Numbered from the stretch's first letter, positions 40,677 to 54,057 are shown. The stretch: DNA of 64,000 bases from Cyanobium usitatum str. Tous (GCF_003011885.1 NZ_PXXO01000003.1:1-64000), one strand, 5' to 3'. A program made the numbers and translations. The notes: generated from the sequence alone by a model not told the origin.

Positions 40677-40802
40677 TTTGTTTTCTTCAATACGGAAAGA
40701 TGGCCTGGTGGGCTCAGCTTTCTAAATTTTTTCCTGCTTTATTTGCGCTTTTAGTGTTGTCTGAGGGGTGTTGATTAACGTGCCAGCAGCTGGCTTGGTC
40801 TT

Positions 40803-41552
40803 ATGGGGATGAACCGGCGTGATCTCCTGGCGGGCACGGCGTTCAGTGTGGCAACGGCAGCCTGGTCCATGATCGGGGCCCAGCGTGCCTGGGCCTCCGA
40901 TCCGATCGATGGCCAGTTGCTGGCCAGCCTTCAGGTGTGCACCCCAAAGGATGCTTTGGATCGCCTGATGAGCGGCAATGGGCGCTTCGCCAAGGCTTGG
41001 GCAGCGGCCAGTGACATCGCCACACCGGTCGAGCGCATGCAGGTGCTCAACAGAATCTGGCAAAACGGATGTCAGATTGATCCTGCGGCGCTTGCCCAGG
41101 GGCAGAAGCCGTTTGCGGCCACATTGTCCTGTGCGGATTCCCGGGTAGATCCCAGCTGGTTGTTTGCCTGTGGTTCCGGTGAGCTCTTCGAAGTGCGATC
41201 TGCAGGAAACACAGCTTTTGATGAGGCCATTGCTTCCTTGGAATATGCCGTGTCCGTTCTCGGTACTCCGTTGATACTGGTTATGGGCCACAGTGGCTGT
41301 GGCGCGGTCAAGGCGGCCATGGACACGGCGCCGCTGACGCCCTTGCTCGAGCAGCTAGTGGCACCGATCAAGGCAAGTCTTCAAAGTGGTGACGATCTGA
41401 GCAAAGCTGTTCAGGCCAACGCTCGCCATTCAGCCACCGAGCTCACCAGACGCAGCGAGGTGCTGAAATTCGCAGAAGCAGAAGGGACGCTGACTATACG
41501 TAGCTCCTATTGTGATATTGGCACTGGAGTTGTGAGCTTGCTGCCTAAGTAA
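40803..41552 (+). CDS. Exported beta-carbonic anhydrase
   Basis: This zinc enzyme interconverts CO2 and bicarbonate. The N-terminus NRRDLLAGTAFSVATAAWSM followed by AQRAWA looks like a Tat signal with a cleavage site, so the enzyme is likely periplasmic. Beta-class metal and active-site residues are present: LSCADSRVDP (Cys, Asp, Arg) and GHSGCGAVKAA (His, Cys). It has 249 residues; ATG 40809 is an alternative start. It interrupts hoxW-hypA, its surroundings are more A/T-rich than the operon, and it is flanked by a hypA-start duplication, which suggests that it arrived later. Confidence 0.9.
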   Translation: MGMNRRDLLAGTAFSVATAAWSMIGAQRAWASDPIDGQLLASLQVCTPKDALDRLMSGNGRFAKAWAAASDIATPVERMQVLNRIWQNGCQIDPAALAQGQKPFAATLSCADSRVDPSWLFACGSGELFEVRSAGNTAFDEAIASLEYAVSVLGTPLILVMGHSGCGAVKAAMDTAPLTPLLEQLVAPIKASLQSGDDLSKAVQANARHSATELTRRSEVLKFAEAEGTLTIRSSYCDIGTGVVSLLPK

Positions 41553-41679
41553 TTCCAGGCGTCTGGTTGAATCCAATTGGTAGCTATTGCAAAGATCAGT
41601 TCCCTCCTCGCTTGTCAAAATATCATGATCTATTTGGCTGCAATTATCTGTTCCTGGTAGGCCCTGACCCTGATGCGCC

Positions 41680-42021
41680 ATGCATGAACTCAGTCTGATG
41701 GAGGCGGTGCGCGATCAGGCGTTGGCGGCCGCCCGCGCTGAGGGTGCCAGCCTCATCACGGCGATCAGCCTGCGCATCGGCAGCCTGGCCGGGGTGGAAC
41801 CGGAGGCGTTGCGCTTCGCTCATACGGTGGTGATGGCCGGCACGATCGCCTCTGGCGCCGAGCTGCGCATCGAGGTTGTGATCGCCAGCTTTTTTTGTGA
41901 GTCCTGTCAGCAGGGCTTCGATTGCGAACAGGGCGATTGTCTTTGTTTCCGCTGCGGTAGCTTCAGCCGCCGGCTTCTGCAGGGCCGCGAGCTAGAGCTG
42001 TCCTCGCTGGAGCTCAGCTGA
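41680..42021 (+). CDS. hypA: Hydrogenase nickel-insertion protein HypA
   Basis: This 113-residue nickel metallochaperone works with HypB to load HoxH. The N-terminus MHELSLMEAV provides the Ni-binding Met-His pair. The zinc site uses CESCQQGF and CFRCGS. The end has the usual LEL-rich tail. In the related compact order it would follow hoxW; here a 1.05-kb block with a carbonic anhydrase separates them. Confidence 0.96.
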   Translation: MHELSLMEAVRDQALAAARAEGASLITAISLRIGSLAGVEPEALRFAHTVVMAGTIASGAELRIEVVIASFFCESCQQGFDCEQGDCLCFRCGSFSRRLLQGRELELSSLELS

Positions 42022-42263
42022 AGGCAGCATTGGCATGGCCCGACCCAGGTGCGCCCTTGGGAACCTGCGGTTGCATCAAGGTGGGCATCAAATAATGAGC
42101 TGCTGCGTCGTCGAGTAAACTGGCATCAGCTTTAAGCGTGGCATCAACATGCTTTAAGCGGGACGAAAACGTCTAGTAAGAATCCCAATTTGAAGTGCGA
42201 TTAGTTTAGGGAAGGTTCTTTCCATCTTGATCATTGTTTTGTGATTTCAATTCAGAGCTTGTA

Positions 42264-43075
42264 ATGCCAGCCCCAACCGTTCTTGTTACCGGAGCCTCCA
42301 GCGGAATTGGTGCGGCGACAGCCCGCCTATTGCTGGAGCGCGGCTGGCGTGTGTTTGCCGCTGCTCGGCGGCTGGAAGCAATGGAGCCCCTGGCAGCTTT
42401 GGGTGCCGAGGTGATGGCGTTGGATCTCAGCGATGAGCACTCACGCCGCGAGCTCGCTGAGCAGCTCACAGCCAAGGTGGGTGCGCTCGATGCGCTGGTC
42501 AATAACGCCGGCTTCGGTGAAGTGGGTCCGCTCGAGACATTGCCCCTGGATCGAGCCCGGGCGATTTTCGAAGTCAACGTCTTTGGGCTGATGGGGCTCA
42601 CCCAGCAGCTGTTACCCGCCATGCGCGAGCGAGGTCGCGGCCGCATCGTCAATATCTCCTCGATCGCCGGTCGCTGGGTTTCACCCGGATCGGGGTGGTA
42701 TGGGGCCAGCAAGTTTGCGCTGGAGGCCCTGAGTGATGCCTTGCGTCTCGAGCTCAAGGCCTTTGGCGTCAGCGTGGTGGTGGTTGAGCCGGGCGTGATC
42801 GCTACCGACTTTGCCAATGTGGCAGCCCCTCGATCGAGGGAGCTTTGTCTTGCAGCACCTACGGCAACATGATGCGTGCCGTTCGCAAGAGCTGGGATGC
42901 GGTCTACCGGGGTGCCTCCCAGCCGCTAGAGGTGGCACTAATAATCGAGCGAGCCCTCACCGACCCCACCCCATCAGCCCGTTACCTCTGCGGTCACCAG
43001 TCGGCCTCAGTGATCGCCAGCAGGATCCTGCCAACGCGACTGTGGGACAGCCTGATTCGCATTCAGATGACCTGA
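42264..43075 (+). pseudogene. Short-chain dehydrogenase/reductase (SDR), frameshifted
   Basis: A classical SDR of about 270 residues is split over two frames. The first part, from ATG 42264, has TGASSGIGAATA (cofactor loop), NNAGFGEVG, SSIAGRW and the catalytic YGASKFALEA, and runs out of frame after FANVAAP. The second part resumes with STYGNMMRAVRKSWDAVYRGA and ends at 43075. Adding one C to the run CCCC at 42826-42829 joins them. The gene lies between hypA and hypB, with 242 non-coding bases before it. Either it is dying or the base is a sequencing error. The substrate is unknown. Confidence 0.8.
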
Positions 43076-43190
43076 TCACCGTCTGCACTCGTGGTGCTCT
43101 GAACCTTGCAGGCACGGAGCCCCATGACCCTCATTCCGGAATGGATCCGCGTGGTGCCTAGCCTGGAACTGGCCTCTGCCGATTGCCGAC

Positions 43191-43895
43191 ATGTGCCGCG
43201 ACTGCTCCTGCGGACAGCCGGCGCCTGAGCCGCTCCCAGAACCAACCCGCCAGCTACCCCTGCACACGGCCCTGCTGCAGCGCAACGACGCCCAGGCCGC
43301 CGGCCTGCGCCAGCGCTTCGAAGCCGCAGGCGTCACGGTGGTGAACCTGCTCTCCTCCCCGGGCTCGGGCAAAACCGCCCTGCTCGAAGCCCTGGCCCAG
43401 CGCCTCGATCCCACCGTCTTGGCAGTGATCGTGGGCGATCTGGCCACCGACAACGACGCCCGCCGCCTCCAGGCTGCCGGGCTGGCGGCGGTGCAGATCA
43501 CCACCGGCCAGGCTTGCCACCTGGAGGCGCCCATGGTGGCCGAGGGTCTGCATCGCCTCCACCACCAAGGCATCAGCCTTGAGCAGCTCGAGCTGCTGGT
43601 GATCGAGAACGTGGGCAACCTGGTGTGCCCCGGCGCCTACGACCTCGGCGAGAGCCTGCGGGTGGTGCTGCTCTCCACCACCGAGGGAGAAGACAAGCCG
43701 CTCAAATACGCGCCCATCTTCCACGGCGCCGATCTGGTGCTGATCACCAAGCTCGACCTGGCCGAAGCGGTGGGCTTCGATCGCGCCGCCGCCCACGCCG
43801 CCATCGCCCGGGTGGCCCCCCACGCCCGCGTGCTGGAAACCTCGGCCCGCAGCGGCGCCGGCCTCGACGCCCTGATCAACGCCCTGGTGCGATGA
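43191..43895 (+). CDS. hypB: Hydrogenase nickel-incorporation GTPase HypB
   Basis: This 234-residue SIMIBI-class GTPase drives nickel transfer with HypA. The N-terminal MCRDCSCGQ is the high-affinity metal motif (C-x2-C-x-C). It lacks a long His-rich stretch. The P-loop is LLSSPGSGKTALLEAL, with GDLATDNDARR, ENVGNLVCPG and ITKLDLAE. Its stop overlaps the hypF start (ATGA). Confidence 0.96.
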   Translation: MCRDCSCGQPAPEPLPEPTRQLPLHTALLQRNDAQAAGLRQRFEAAGVTVVNLLSSPGSGKTALLEALAQRLDPTVLAVIVGDLATDNDARRLQAAGLAAVQITTGQACHLEAPMVAEGLHRLHHQGISLEQLELLVIENVGNLVCPGAYDLGESLRVVLLSTTEGEDKPLKYAPIFHGADLVLITKLDLAEAVGFDRAAAHAAIARVAPHARVLETSARSGAGLDALINALVR

Positions 43896-46213
43896 GCGCG
43901 GCCCGGCTGCGCCTCTGGTGCCGCGGGGTTGTGCAGGGCGTGGGCTTCCGGCCGTTGGTGCATCGCCTCGCCGCTGACTTGCAACTGGTGGGCGTGGTGG
44001 AAAACGTCGCTGGCGCCGTAAGGCTCGATTTGCAGGGGGAGCGCCGCTCGCTGGAGCTGCTGGTGCGGCGCTTGCCCCAGGAGTTGCAGCCCCCCGGCGC
44101 TCTTGAGCCACTGGCGCCCGAGTGGCTCCCGCCCCTCGTTCCGGCGCCGCCTGGCCTGCGCATCTCCGCCGCATCGGCCCAACCCCTGGGTGCTGGCCTG
44201 CTTGCCCCGGCCCTCGCCGCCGATTTGGCCCCCTGCCCCACCTGTCTGGCGGAGCTCCACGACCCCGCCAACCGCCGCCACCGCTACCCCTTCATCAGCT
44301 GCAGCCAGTGCGGGCCGCGCTATTCGATCGCCACTGACGAGCCCTACGCCCGCGCCCACACCACCCTGGCCGACTTTCCGCTCTGCCCTGCCTGCCAGCG
44401 CGAGTTTGACGACCCCACAGATCGCCGCTTCCACGCCGAAACGATCGGCTGCCCCACCTGTGGGCCCCAGTTGCAGTGGCAGGGGGCCGGGGACTGGGGT
44501 GCGGATCCGCTGGCGGCAGCCCTGGCCCTGCTGGCGGCGGGCGGGATTTTGGCCCTGCAGGGGGTGGGCGGCTTCCAGTTGTTGGTGGCTGCCGGCGATC
44601 CGGCGGCGGTGGCCCGGTTGCGCCAGCGCAAGCACCGCCCCGCCAAACCCCTGGCCCTGTTGGTGGCCGATCTGGAGGCCATCGCTCCCCTGGTGGAGCT
44701 ATCGGGGCCTGAAAGGCTCCAGTTGCAGCACCCGGCCGCGCCGATCGTGCTGCTGCGGTTGCGGCCAGGCCAGCGCGAGCCCTTCGCCGGGGTGGCCCCC
44801 GGCGCCGCTGCTTTGGGGGTGATGCTGCCGGCTTCGCCGTTGCACCAACTGCTGGCGGAGGGTTTTGGCCGCCCCCTGGTGGCCACCAGCGGCAACCGCA
44901 GCGGCGAGCCCCTCTGCCTCGATCCGGCCGAGGCCCTCGATCGCCTCGCCGGCATCGCCGATGGCTTCCTGTTGCACAACCGCCCGATCGCCCGCCGCCT
45001 CGACGACTCGGTGCTGCAGGTGATCGAAAGGCGGCCGGTGCTGCTGCGCCGGGCCCGCGGCTACGCCCCCCAGGCCCTAGCCCTGCAGGCCCCGCCTGGC
45101 ACCGCCCTGGCCCTCGGCGGCGATCTCAAAAGTGCGCCGGCCCTGGCGCTCGGCGGTCGGGTGTGGCTGGCACCGCTGCTGGGTGATCTGGCTGGCCCCC
45201 TGCCGCAGCAGCTGTTGAGCGAGGGGCTCGAGCAGCTGCTGGAGCGCCACGGCCCCCGGCTCGTTGCCCTGGCCTGCGATGGCCATCCCGGCTACGCCAG
45301 CCACCAGCTGGAGGTGGTGGCGGCCCGGAGGCTGGGGATTCCGCTGCAGCTGGTGCAGCACCACCGCGCCCATGGCCTGGCGGTGGCGGCGGAGCACGGC
45401 CTGCCGCTGCCCCTGCTGGTGTGGGCCTGCGACGGCCTCGGCTATGGCGAGCCGGCCGGGACGAGCGGCCATCGGCTCTGGGGCGGCGAGCTGCTCTGGC
45501 TCACGGCGTCTGGCGCCGAGCGTTGGGCCTGCCTGCGCCCCTTCCCCCTGCCCGGCGGCGAGCGGGCCATGGTTGAACCACGCCGGGCCGCCCTGGGGCT
45601 GCTGGCCGCGGCCGGCCCGGAGGCCCTGGGTCATCCAGGGGCCGCCGCCTGCCGGGCCGCTTTCAGCCCCGGCGACTGGCAACTGCTGCAGCAGGCCATC
45701 GCCAGCGGCTGTAATAGCCCGCTTTGCTCCAGCACCGGCCGCCTGTTTGATGCGGCGGCCTCCCTGCTGGATCTATGCCAGCGCAGCAGCTTTGAGGGGG
45801 AGGCGGGGCTGCTGCTGGAGGGCCTAGCCCTGCAGGCCTCCCTGCCGCAGGTGGCGCCCATGCCGCTGCTGCCAGCTGCAGGGCTGGAGCTTGGCTGGCT
45901 CGATTGGCAGCCCCTGCTGCAGAGCTTGTTGAACGCGGGCGTGGCGCCGCAGGAGAGCGCGGCCTGCTTCCACGCTTCCCTGGCGGCCGGCTTGGCCAGT
46001 GCCGCGGCTCAGGCAGCTGGGCGCCTTGGTGCCACCACCGTGCTGCTGGCCGGGGGCTGCTTCCAGAACCGCCTGCTGCTGGAGCGCAGCGCCGCTGCCC
46101 TGCGGGCGGCGGGCCTGGTGCCCCGCTGGGCTGAGCAGCTACCCAGCAACGACGGCGGCCTGGCCCTAGGCCAGCTTTGGGCAGCTCTGGCTGATCTCTC
46201 TATAAAGAAGTAG
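43892..46213 (+). CDS. hypF: Carbamoyltransferase HypF
   Basis: This 773-residue enzyme makes the cyanide ligands of the active-site iron from carbamoyl phosphate, together with HypE. Domains in order are: acylphosphatase (RGVVQGVGFRPLVHRL, about 5-90), two zinc fingers (CPTCLAEL with CSQCGPR; CPACQREF with CPTCGPQ, about 105-190), a YrdC-like domain (about 200-390) and a Kae1-like domain with HHRAHGLAVAAEH and GGCFQNRLLLE. I start it at ATG 43892, overlapping hypB; longer in-frame extensions lie inside hypB. Confidence 0.96.
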   Translation: MSAARLRLWCRGVVQGVGFRPLVHRLAADLQLVGVVENVAGAVRLDLQGERRSLELLVRRLPQELQPPGALEPLAPEWLPPLVPAPPGLRISAASAQPLGAGLLAPALAADLAPCPTCLAELHDPANRRHRYPFISCSQCGPRYSIATDEPYARAHTTLADFPLCPACQREFDDPTDRRFHAETIGCPTCGPQLQWQGAGDWGADPLAAALALLAAGGILALQGVGGFQLLVAAGDPAAVARLRQRKHRPAKPLALLVADLEAIAPLVELSGPERLQLQHPAAPIVLLRLRPGQREPFAGVAPGAAALGVMLPASPLHQLLAEGFGRPLVATSGNRSGEPLCLDPAEALDRLAGIADGFLLHNRPIARRLDDSVLQVIERRPVLLRRARGYAPQALALQAPPGTALALGGDLKSAPALALGGRVWLAPLLGDLAGPLPQQLLSEGLEQLLERHGPRLVALACDGHPGYASHQLEVVAARRLGIPLQLVQHHRAHGLAVAAEHGLPLPLLVWACDGLGYGEPAGTSGHRLWGGELLWLTASGAERWACLRPFPLPGGERAMVEPRRAALGLLAAAGPEALGHPGAAACRAAFSPGDWQLLQQAIASGCNSPLCSSTGRLFDAAASLLDLCQRSSFEGEAGLLLEGLALQASLPQVAPMPLLPAAGLELGWLDWQPLLQSLLNAGVAPQESAACFHASLAAGLASAAAQAAGRLGATTVLLAGGCFQNRLLLERSAAALRAAGLVPRWAEQLPSNDGGLALGQLWAALADLSIKK

Positions 46214-46230
46214 AGCGTGGAGGCCTACCC

Positions 46231-50061
<3,831 letters not shown>

Positions 50062-50065
<4 letters not shown>

Positions 50066-51093
50066 TCCCCGACCTCTCCACTACCTATCTCGGCTTGGCC
50101 CTGCGCAGCCCCCTGGTGGTGGGCGCTGCTGCGCCCCTCAGCGAGGAGCTGGCCCAATTGCAGGCCCTGGAGCGGGCCGGGGCGGCAGCGATCGTGTTGC
50201 ATTCGCTGTTTGAGGAGCAGATCGAGCAGGAGCAGCTCGACCTGCACCGCCATGCCATGGCCGGCGCCGATAGCTATGGCGAGGCGCTCACCTACGTGCC
50301 GGAGCCATCGATCTTTCATGGTGGGGAAGACCTCTATCTGCGCCATCTGGAGCAGGCCCGGCGCTGCCTTGCGGTGCCGGTGATCGCCAGCCTCAATGGC
50401 ACCAGCCCTGGCCGCTGGGTGGAGTCGGCGCGGCGGATTGAGGCGGCCGGCGCCTCGGCCCTGGAGCTCAACATCTACGCCATCCCCACCGACCCCGAGC
50501 TCTCCAGCGCCGCTATCGAAGCCGAGGTGGAGGAGATCGTGCGCCAGGTGCGCGCCGAGGTGCGCCTGCCGCTGGCCGTGAAGCTCAGCCCCTTCTTCAC
50601 CAACCTCAGCGCCATGGCTCGGCGCTTGGCGGTGGCTGGCGCCGATGGGCTGGTGCTGTTCAACCGCTTCTACCAACCCGATATCGACATCGAAACCATG
50701 GAGGTGCGGCCCAACCTGCTGCTTTCCACCCCCCACGACCTGCGGCTGCCGCTGCGCTGGATCGCCCTGCTGCACGGCCGCCAGCCGGTGGATCTGGCCG
50801 CCAGTGGCGGCGTGCACCGGGGCACCGATGTGGTGCGGCTGTTGATGGCGGGGGCTTCGGTGACCCAGGTGGTGGGGGCGCTGCTGCGCCACGGCCCCGA
50901 GCGCTTGGCGGGCCTGGAGGAGGAGCTGGCCACCTGGCTGATGGAGCACGAGGTGGCATCGGTGGCGGAGCTGGTGGGCTGCATGAGCCAGCAGCGCTGC
51001 CCCAATCCGGCCGAATACGAGCGGGCCCAATACATGCGCGCCATCCAGGGCTACCGCCCCGCCGATGCCCGCCAGGCGCAGGGCCCCTGGTGA
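50062..51093 (+). CDS. Dihydroorotate dehydrogenase-like flavoprotein next to nifJ
   Basis: This 343-residue FMN-type TIM-barrel protein is related to PyrD but not the orthodox pyrimidine enzyme. It shows STTYLGLALRSPLVVGAA, VPVIASLNGTSPGRW, ALELNIYAIP, LAVKLSPFFTNL, LVLFNRFYQPDID and ASGGVHRGTDVV. The start is ATG 50062, overlapping the nifJ stop (ATGA); an in-frame extension upstream lies inside nifJ. Proteins of this kind are often paired with PFOR in cyanobacteria, but their reaction is not settled. The tight coupling suggests a role in the same redox branch. Confidence 0.87.
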
Positions 51094-52202
51094 GTGCCGC
51101 CCTGCAAAGCCAAATCAATGGCCGGGTAGCTGAGCTGGCGGCCCAGCTTGCTGCCACTGCCAGCCGCCCCTGGACCCTGATGGAGGTGTGCGGCGGTCAG
51201 ACCCACGCCATCCTGCGTTGGGGTCTTGATCAATTGCTGCCACCGGGGCTGCGGTTGATCCATGGCCCGGGCTGCCCGGTGTGCGTGACTTCGGCCGAAC
51301 GCATCGACGCGGCCCTGGAGCTGGCGGTGCGCCCCGAGGTGATCCTTTGCTCCTACGGCGACATGCTGCGGGTGCCGGGCGGTGCCGCCGGCCACGATCT
51401 GCTCGGTGCGCGGGCTGCAGGCGGCGACGTGCGGCTGCTCACCTCGCCCCTACAGGCCATTGCCCTGGCCCAGGCGTGCCCTGAGCGCCAGGTGGTGTTT
51501 TTGGCGGTGGGCTTTGAAACCACGGCACCGGCCACCGCCCTGCTGCTCCGCCAGGCCCGGGCCCTGGGGCTCACCAACCTCACGGTGCTGCTGGCCCACG
51601 TGCGGGTGGCACCGGCGATGGCGGCGTTGCTGCAGGAGCCCGGCAACCAGGTGCAGGGATTTTTGGCGGCGGGCCATGTGGGGGCGGTGATGGGCACCGC
51701 CGAGCTCGGGCAGTTGGTGCGGCGCCACCGGGTGCCGGTGGTGGTCACGGGCTTTGAGCCTGTCGATGTGATGGCCGCTCTGCTGCGGCTGGTGCAGTTG
51801 CTCGAGGCGGGCACCCCGGCGCTTGCCAATGCCTATGGCCGGGTGGTGCGCCAGCAGGGCAACGGCGCGGCCCAGGCCTTGCTGAAGGAGGTGTTTGCGG
51901 TGGTGGACCAGCCCTGGCGGGGTTTGGGCCCCATCGCCGGTGGTGGCTATGAGCTGGTTGCGGCCTACCGCGATTTCGATGCGCTGCTGCGGTTTGACCT
52001 GCCCCCAGCGGCTGCTGCCCCGCCGCCGGAGCCCCTAGCCAGCCCCTGCATCAGCGGCCTGATCCTGCAGGGCCGCGCCCTTCCTCCCGACTGCCCGGCC
52101 TTCGGCTCGGCCTGCACCCCGGAGCGGCCGCTGGGGGCACCGATGGTGTCGAGCGAAGGGGCCTGCGCCGCCTATCACCGCTACCGGCGCCCGGCGCCAT
52201 GA
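51090..52202 (+). CDS. hypD: Hydrogenase Fe-cofactor assembly protein HypD
   Basis: This 370-residue iron-sulfur scaffold assembles Fe(CN)2CO with HypC. Conserved elements are EVCGGQTHAI, HGPGCPVCVT, GFETTAPATA and GHVGAVMG. The C-terminal [4Fe-4S] ligands are in CISGLIL, CPAFGSACTPE and GACAAYHRY. It starts at GTG 51090 in a GTGA overlap with the flavoprotein gene and ends in an ATGA overlap with hypE. Confidence 0.96.
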   Translation: MSAALQSQINGRVAELAAQLAATASRPWTLMEVCGGQTHAILRWGLDQLLPPGLRLIHGPGCPVCVTSAERIDAALELAVRPEVILCSYGDMLRVPGGAAGHDLLGARAAGGDVRLLTSPLQAIALAQACPERQVVFLAVGFETTAPATALLLRQARALGLTNLTVLLAHVRVAPAMAALLQEPGNQVQGFLAAGHVGAVMGTAELGQLVRRHRVPVVVTGFEPVDVMAALLRLVQLLEAGTPALANAYGRVVRQQGNGAAQALLKEVFAVVDQPWRGLGPIAGGGYELVAAYRDFDALLRFDLPPAAAAPPPEPLASPCISGLILQGRALPPDCPAFGSACTPERPLGAPMVSSEGACAAYHRYRRPAP

Positions 52203-53194
52203 GCGACTGCATCCAGCTGGCCCATGGCGGTGGCGGCACCCTGATGCAGCAGCTGATAAACCAGGAGCTGCGGGCCCTCTACGCCGATCCGACCCAGGTG
52301 CTGCACGATGCGGCCCGGCTCGAATTGCCGCCCGGCCCGCTCGCTTTCAGCACCGACGGCTACGTGGTGCAGCCGCTGGAATTTCCCGGTGGTGATATCG
52401 GCAGCCTGGCGGTGATCGGCACCGCCAATGATTTAGCGATGGCCGGCGCTCGGCCCCTGCATCTGAGCGTGGCGCTGCTGCTGGAGGAGGGCTTGCCGCT
52501 GGCGCTGCTGCGGCGCCTGGTGGCCTCGATGGCTGCGGCGGCCCGAGCCTGCGAGCTCACGATCGTTACCGGCGACACCAAGGTGGTGGAACGGGGCAAG
52601 GCCGACGGCATATTCATCACCACCAGTGGCATCGGGGCGGTACAGGCGCCGACGCCGATCCACCCCACGGCGATTCGCCCGGGCGATCAGCTGCTGCTGA
52701 GCGGGGACCTAGGCCGCCATGGCGTGGCAATCCTGGCCGCCCGCCATGGCTTGGCCCTGGTGCCGCCCGTGCTCAGCGACTGCGCGCCGCTCTGGCCCCA
52801 GGTGCGGGCCCTGCTGGAGGCCGGGGTTCGAATTCACTGCCTGCGCGACCTCACCCGCGGCGGCCTGGCCAGTGCCCTGCATGAGCTGGCGGAGGCGGCG
52901 GTGGTGGAGCTGGCGATCGAGGAGGCGCGCCTGCCGGTGCTGGAGCCCGTGGCGCGCACCTGTGAGCTGCTGGGCTTTGACCCCTTGCACCTGGCCAATG
53001 AGGGTCGCTTTGTGGTGGTGGTGCCGCCCCAGGCCCGCGATCAGACCCAGACCCTGCTGGCGGCCAGTGGCGGAGCCTGGATTGGCAGCGTGCGGCCGGC
53101 CAGCAAGGGAGCGCGGGTGCTGCTCACCACCTCTTTTGGCACCGAGCGCCTGCTGCTGCCCCTCAGCGGCGAGCTGCTGCCCCGCATTTGCTGA
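52199..53194 (+). CDS. hypE: Hydrogenase maturation protein HypE
   Basis: This 331-residue PurM-like ATPase dehydrates a carbamoylated C-terminal cysteine to thiocyanate, the CN donor. The start LAHGGGGTLMQQLI, FSTDGYVVQPLEFPGGDIG and VTGDTKVVERGKADGIFI are typical. The last residues PRIC end in the catalytic Cys. It is the last recognisable gene of the supercluster. Confidence 0.96.
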   Translation: MSDCIQLAHGGGGTLMQQLINQELRALYADPTQVLHDAARLELPPGPLAFSTDGYVVQPLEFPGGDIGSLAVIGTANDLAMAGARPLHLSVALLLEEGLPLALLRRLVASMAAAARACELTIVTGDTKVVERGKADGIFITTSGIGAVQAPTPIHPTAIRPGDQLLLSGDLGRHGVAILAARHGLALVPPVLSDCAPLWPQVRALLEAGVRIHCLRDLTRGGLASALHELAEAAVVELAIEEARLPVLEPVARTCELLGFDPLHLANEGRFVVVVPPQARDQTQTLLAASGGAWIGSVRPASKGARVLLTTSFGTERLLLPLSGELLPRIC

Positions 53195-53247
53195 GCCCGC
53201 CAGCTGTCTTAGGGTGATTTGACGCCCCTGCCAAGAGTTGTGGGTCG

Positions 53248-53952
53248 ATGGATCTCACCCCTTTTCTGAGCAGCCTGGAGGGCACCACCCTTGACCAGGT
53301 GCTGTTGTCGATTGCGATCAGCGGCAAGGTGGCGGTCAGCGGCAAGGTGGCGATCGCCATGAAGGGTCGATTTCTGTTGCGATCAGTGTGCGAGAGCTTC
53401 CAAGACCGCACCCGCATCGGTTGTGCCGTGACCGATGAGGCCACCTGCCTGGCCTATCTGGCGCGGGAGCCCTACGAACTGTTGATCTGCACCGACTACC
53501 TGGAGGATGGCAATGGCTTCGAGCTGGCCCGCAAGGCGCGCAGTGCCCATCAGGGCTTGCGGGTGGTAGTGCTGGCTTTAGGGGATGTGATCCCGGCTCA
53601 ATACGTTGAGGCTTCCTGGCTGGAGGCCGTAGTGGCGGAAGCCGATTTCATCGGCGATCAGCGGCCCCTGCAGGCAGCTGTGCTGGCGGTGATGGGGCGG
53701 CACTCCTACCGCAGCCCTTCGCTGCGTTCCGGCACCCTGCCCTACCTCAGTTGCCCGCGGCTCACTAAGCGCGAATACGAAGTGTTGGATCTGCTGGCCA
53801 GCGGCCTCACCGATCGGGAGATTGCTGAGCGACTGGTGGTGAGCGAGGAAACCGCCAAGACATACACCAAGCGACTGCTTAAGACCCTGGATGTCAATAA
53901 CAGGTTGCAGGCCGTGCTCAAGGGCATGCGTTGCGGCATGGTGCAGCTCTGA
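53248..53952 (+). CDS. LuxR/NarL-type response regulator with atypical receiver
   Basis: This 234-residue protein is probably a transcription factor. The N-terminal receiver-like domain keeps a possible phospho-acceptor in LLICTDYLEDGNGFEL. The early acidic pair is missing; the matching position reads MKGRFLLRSVCES. The C-terminal HTH is LTKREYEVLDLLASGLTDREIAERL followed by KTYTKRLLKTL, in LuxR style. Bases 53320-53355 are an in-frame 18-bp tandem duplication giving SGKVAV-SGKVAI. It follows hypE by 53 bases on the same strand and could regulate the hydrogenase locus, but no target is visible. Confidence 0.88.
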   Translation: MDLTPFLSSLEGTTLDQVLLSIAISGKVAVSGKVAIAMKGRFLLRSVCESFQDRTRIGCAVTDEATCLAYLAREPYELLICTDYLEDGNGFELARKARSAHQGLRVVVLALGDVIPAQYVEASWLEAVVAEADFIGDQRPLQAAVLAVMGRHSYRSPSLRSGTLPYLSCPRLTKREYEVLDLLASGLTDREIAERLVVSEETAKTYTKRLLKTLDVNNRLQAVLKGMRCGMVQL

Positions 53953-54057
53953 CGCCTTACAGATTGTCCCCGTATGGGGGGCTCGGTAAACCTGCCCAGA
54001 AGCGCACACTCAAGCCAGGCCCCAACGGGTTCTTTGCGGCCGCCCAGCCGGAGTGCC

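Noticed and set aside
43076-43190. A short gene between the SDR and hypB
   Set aside because: A frame from ATG 43123 runs into hypB and encodes a string with no family resemblance; nothing else supports it.
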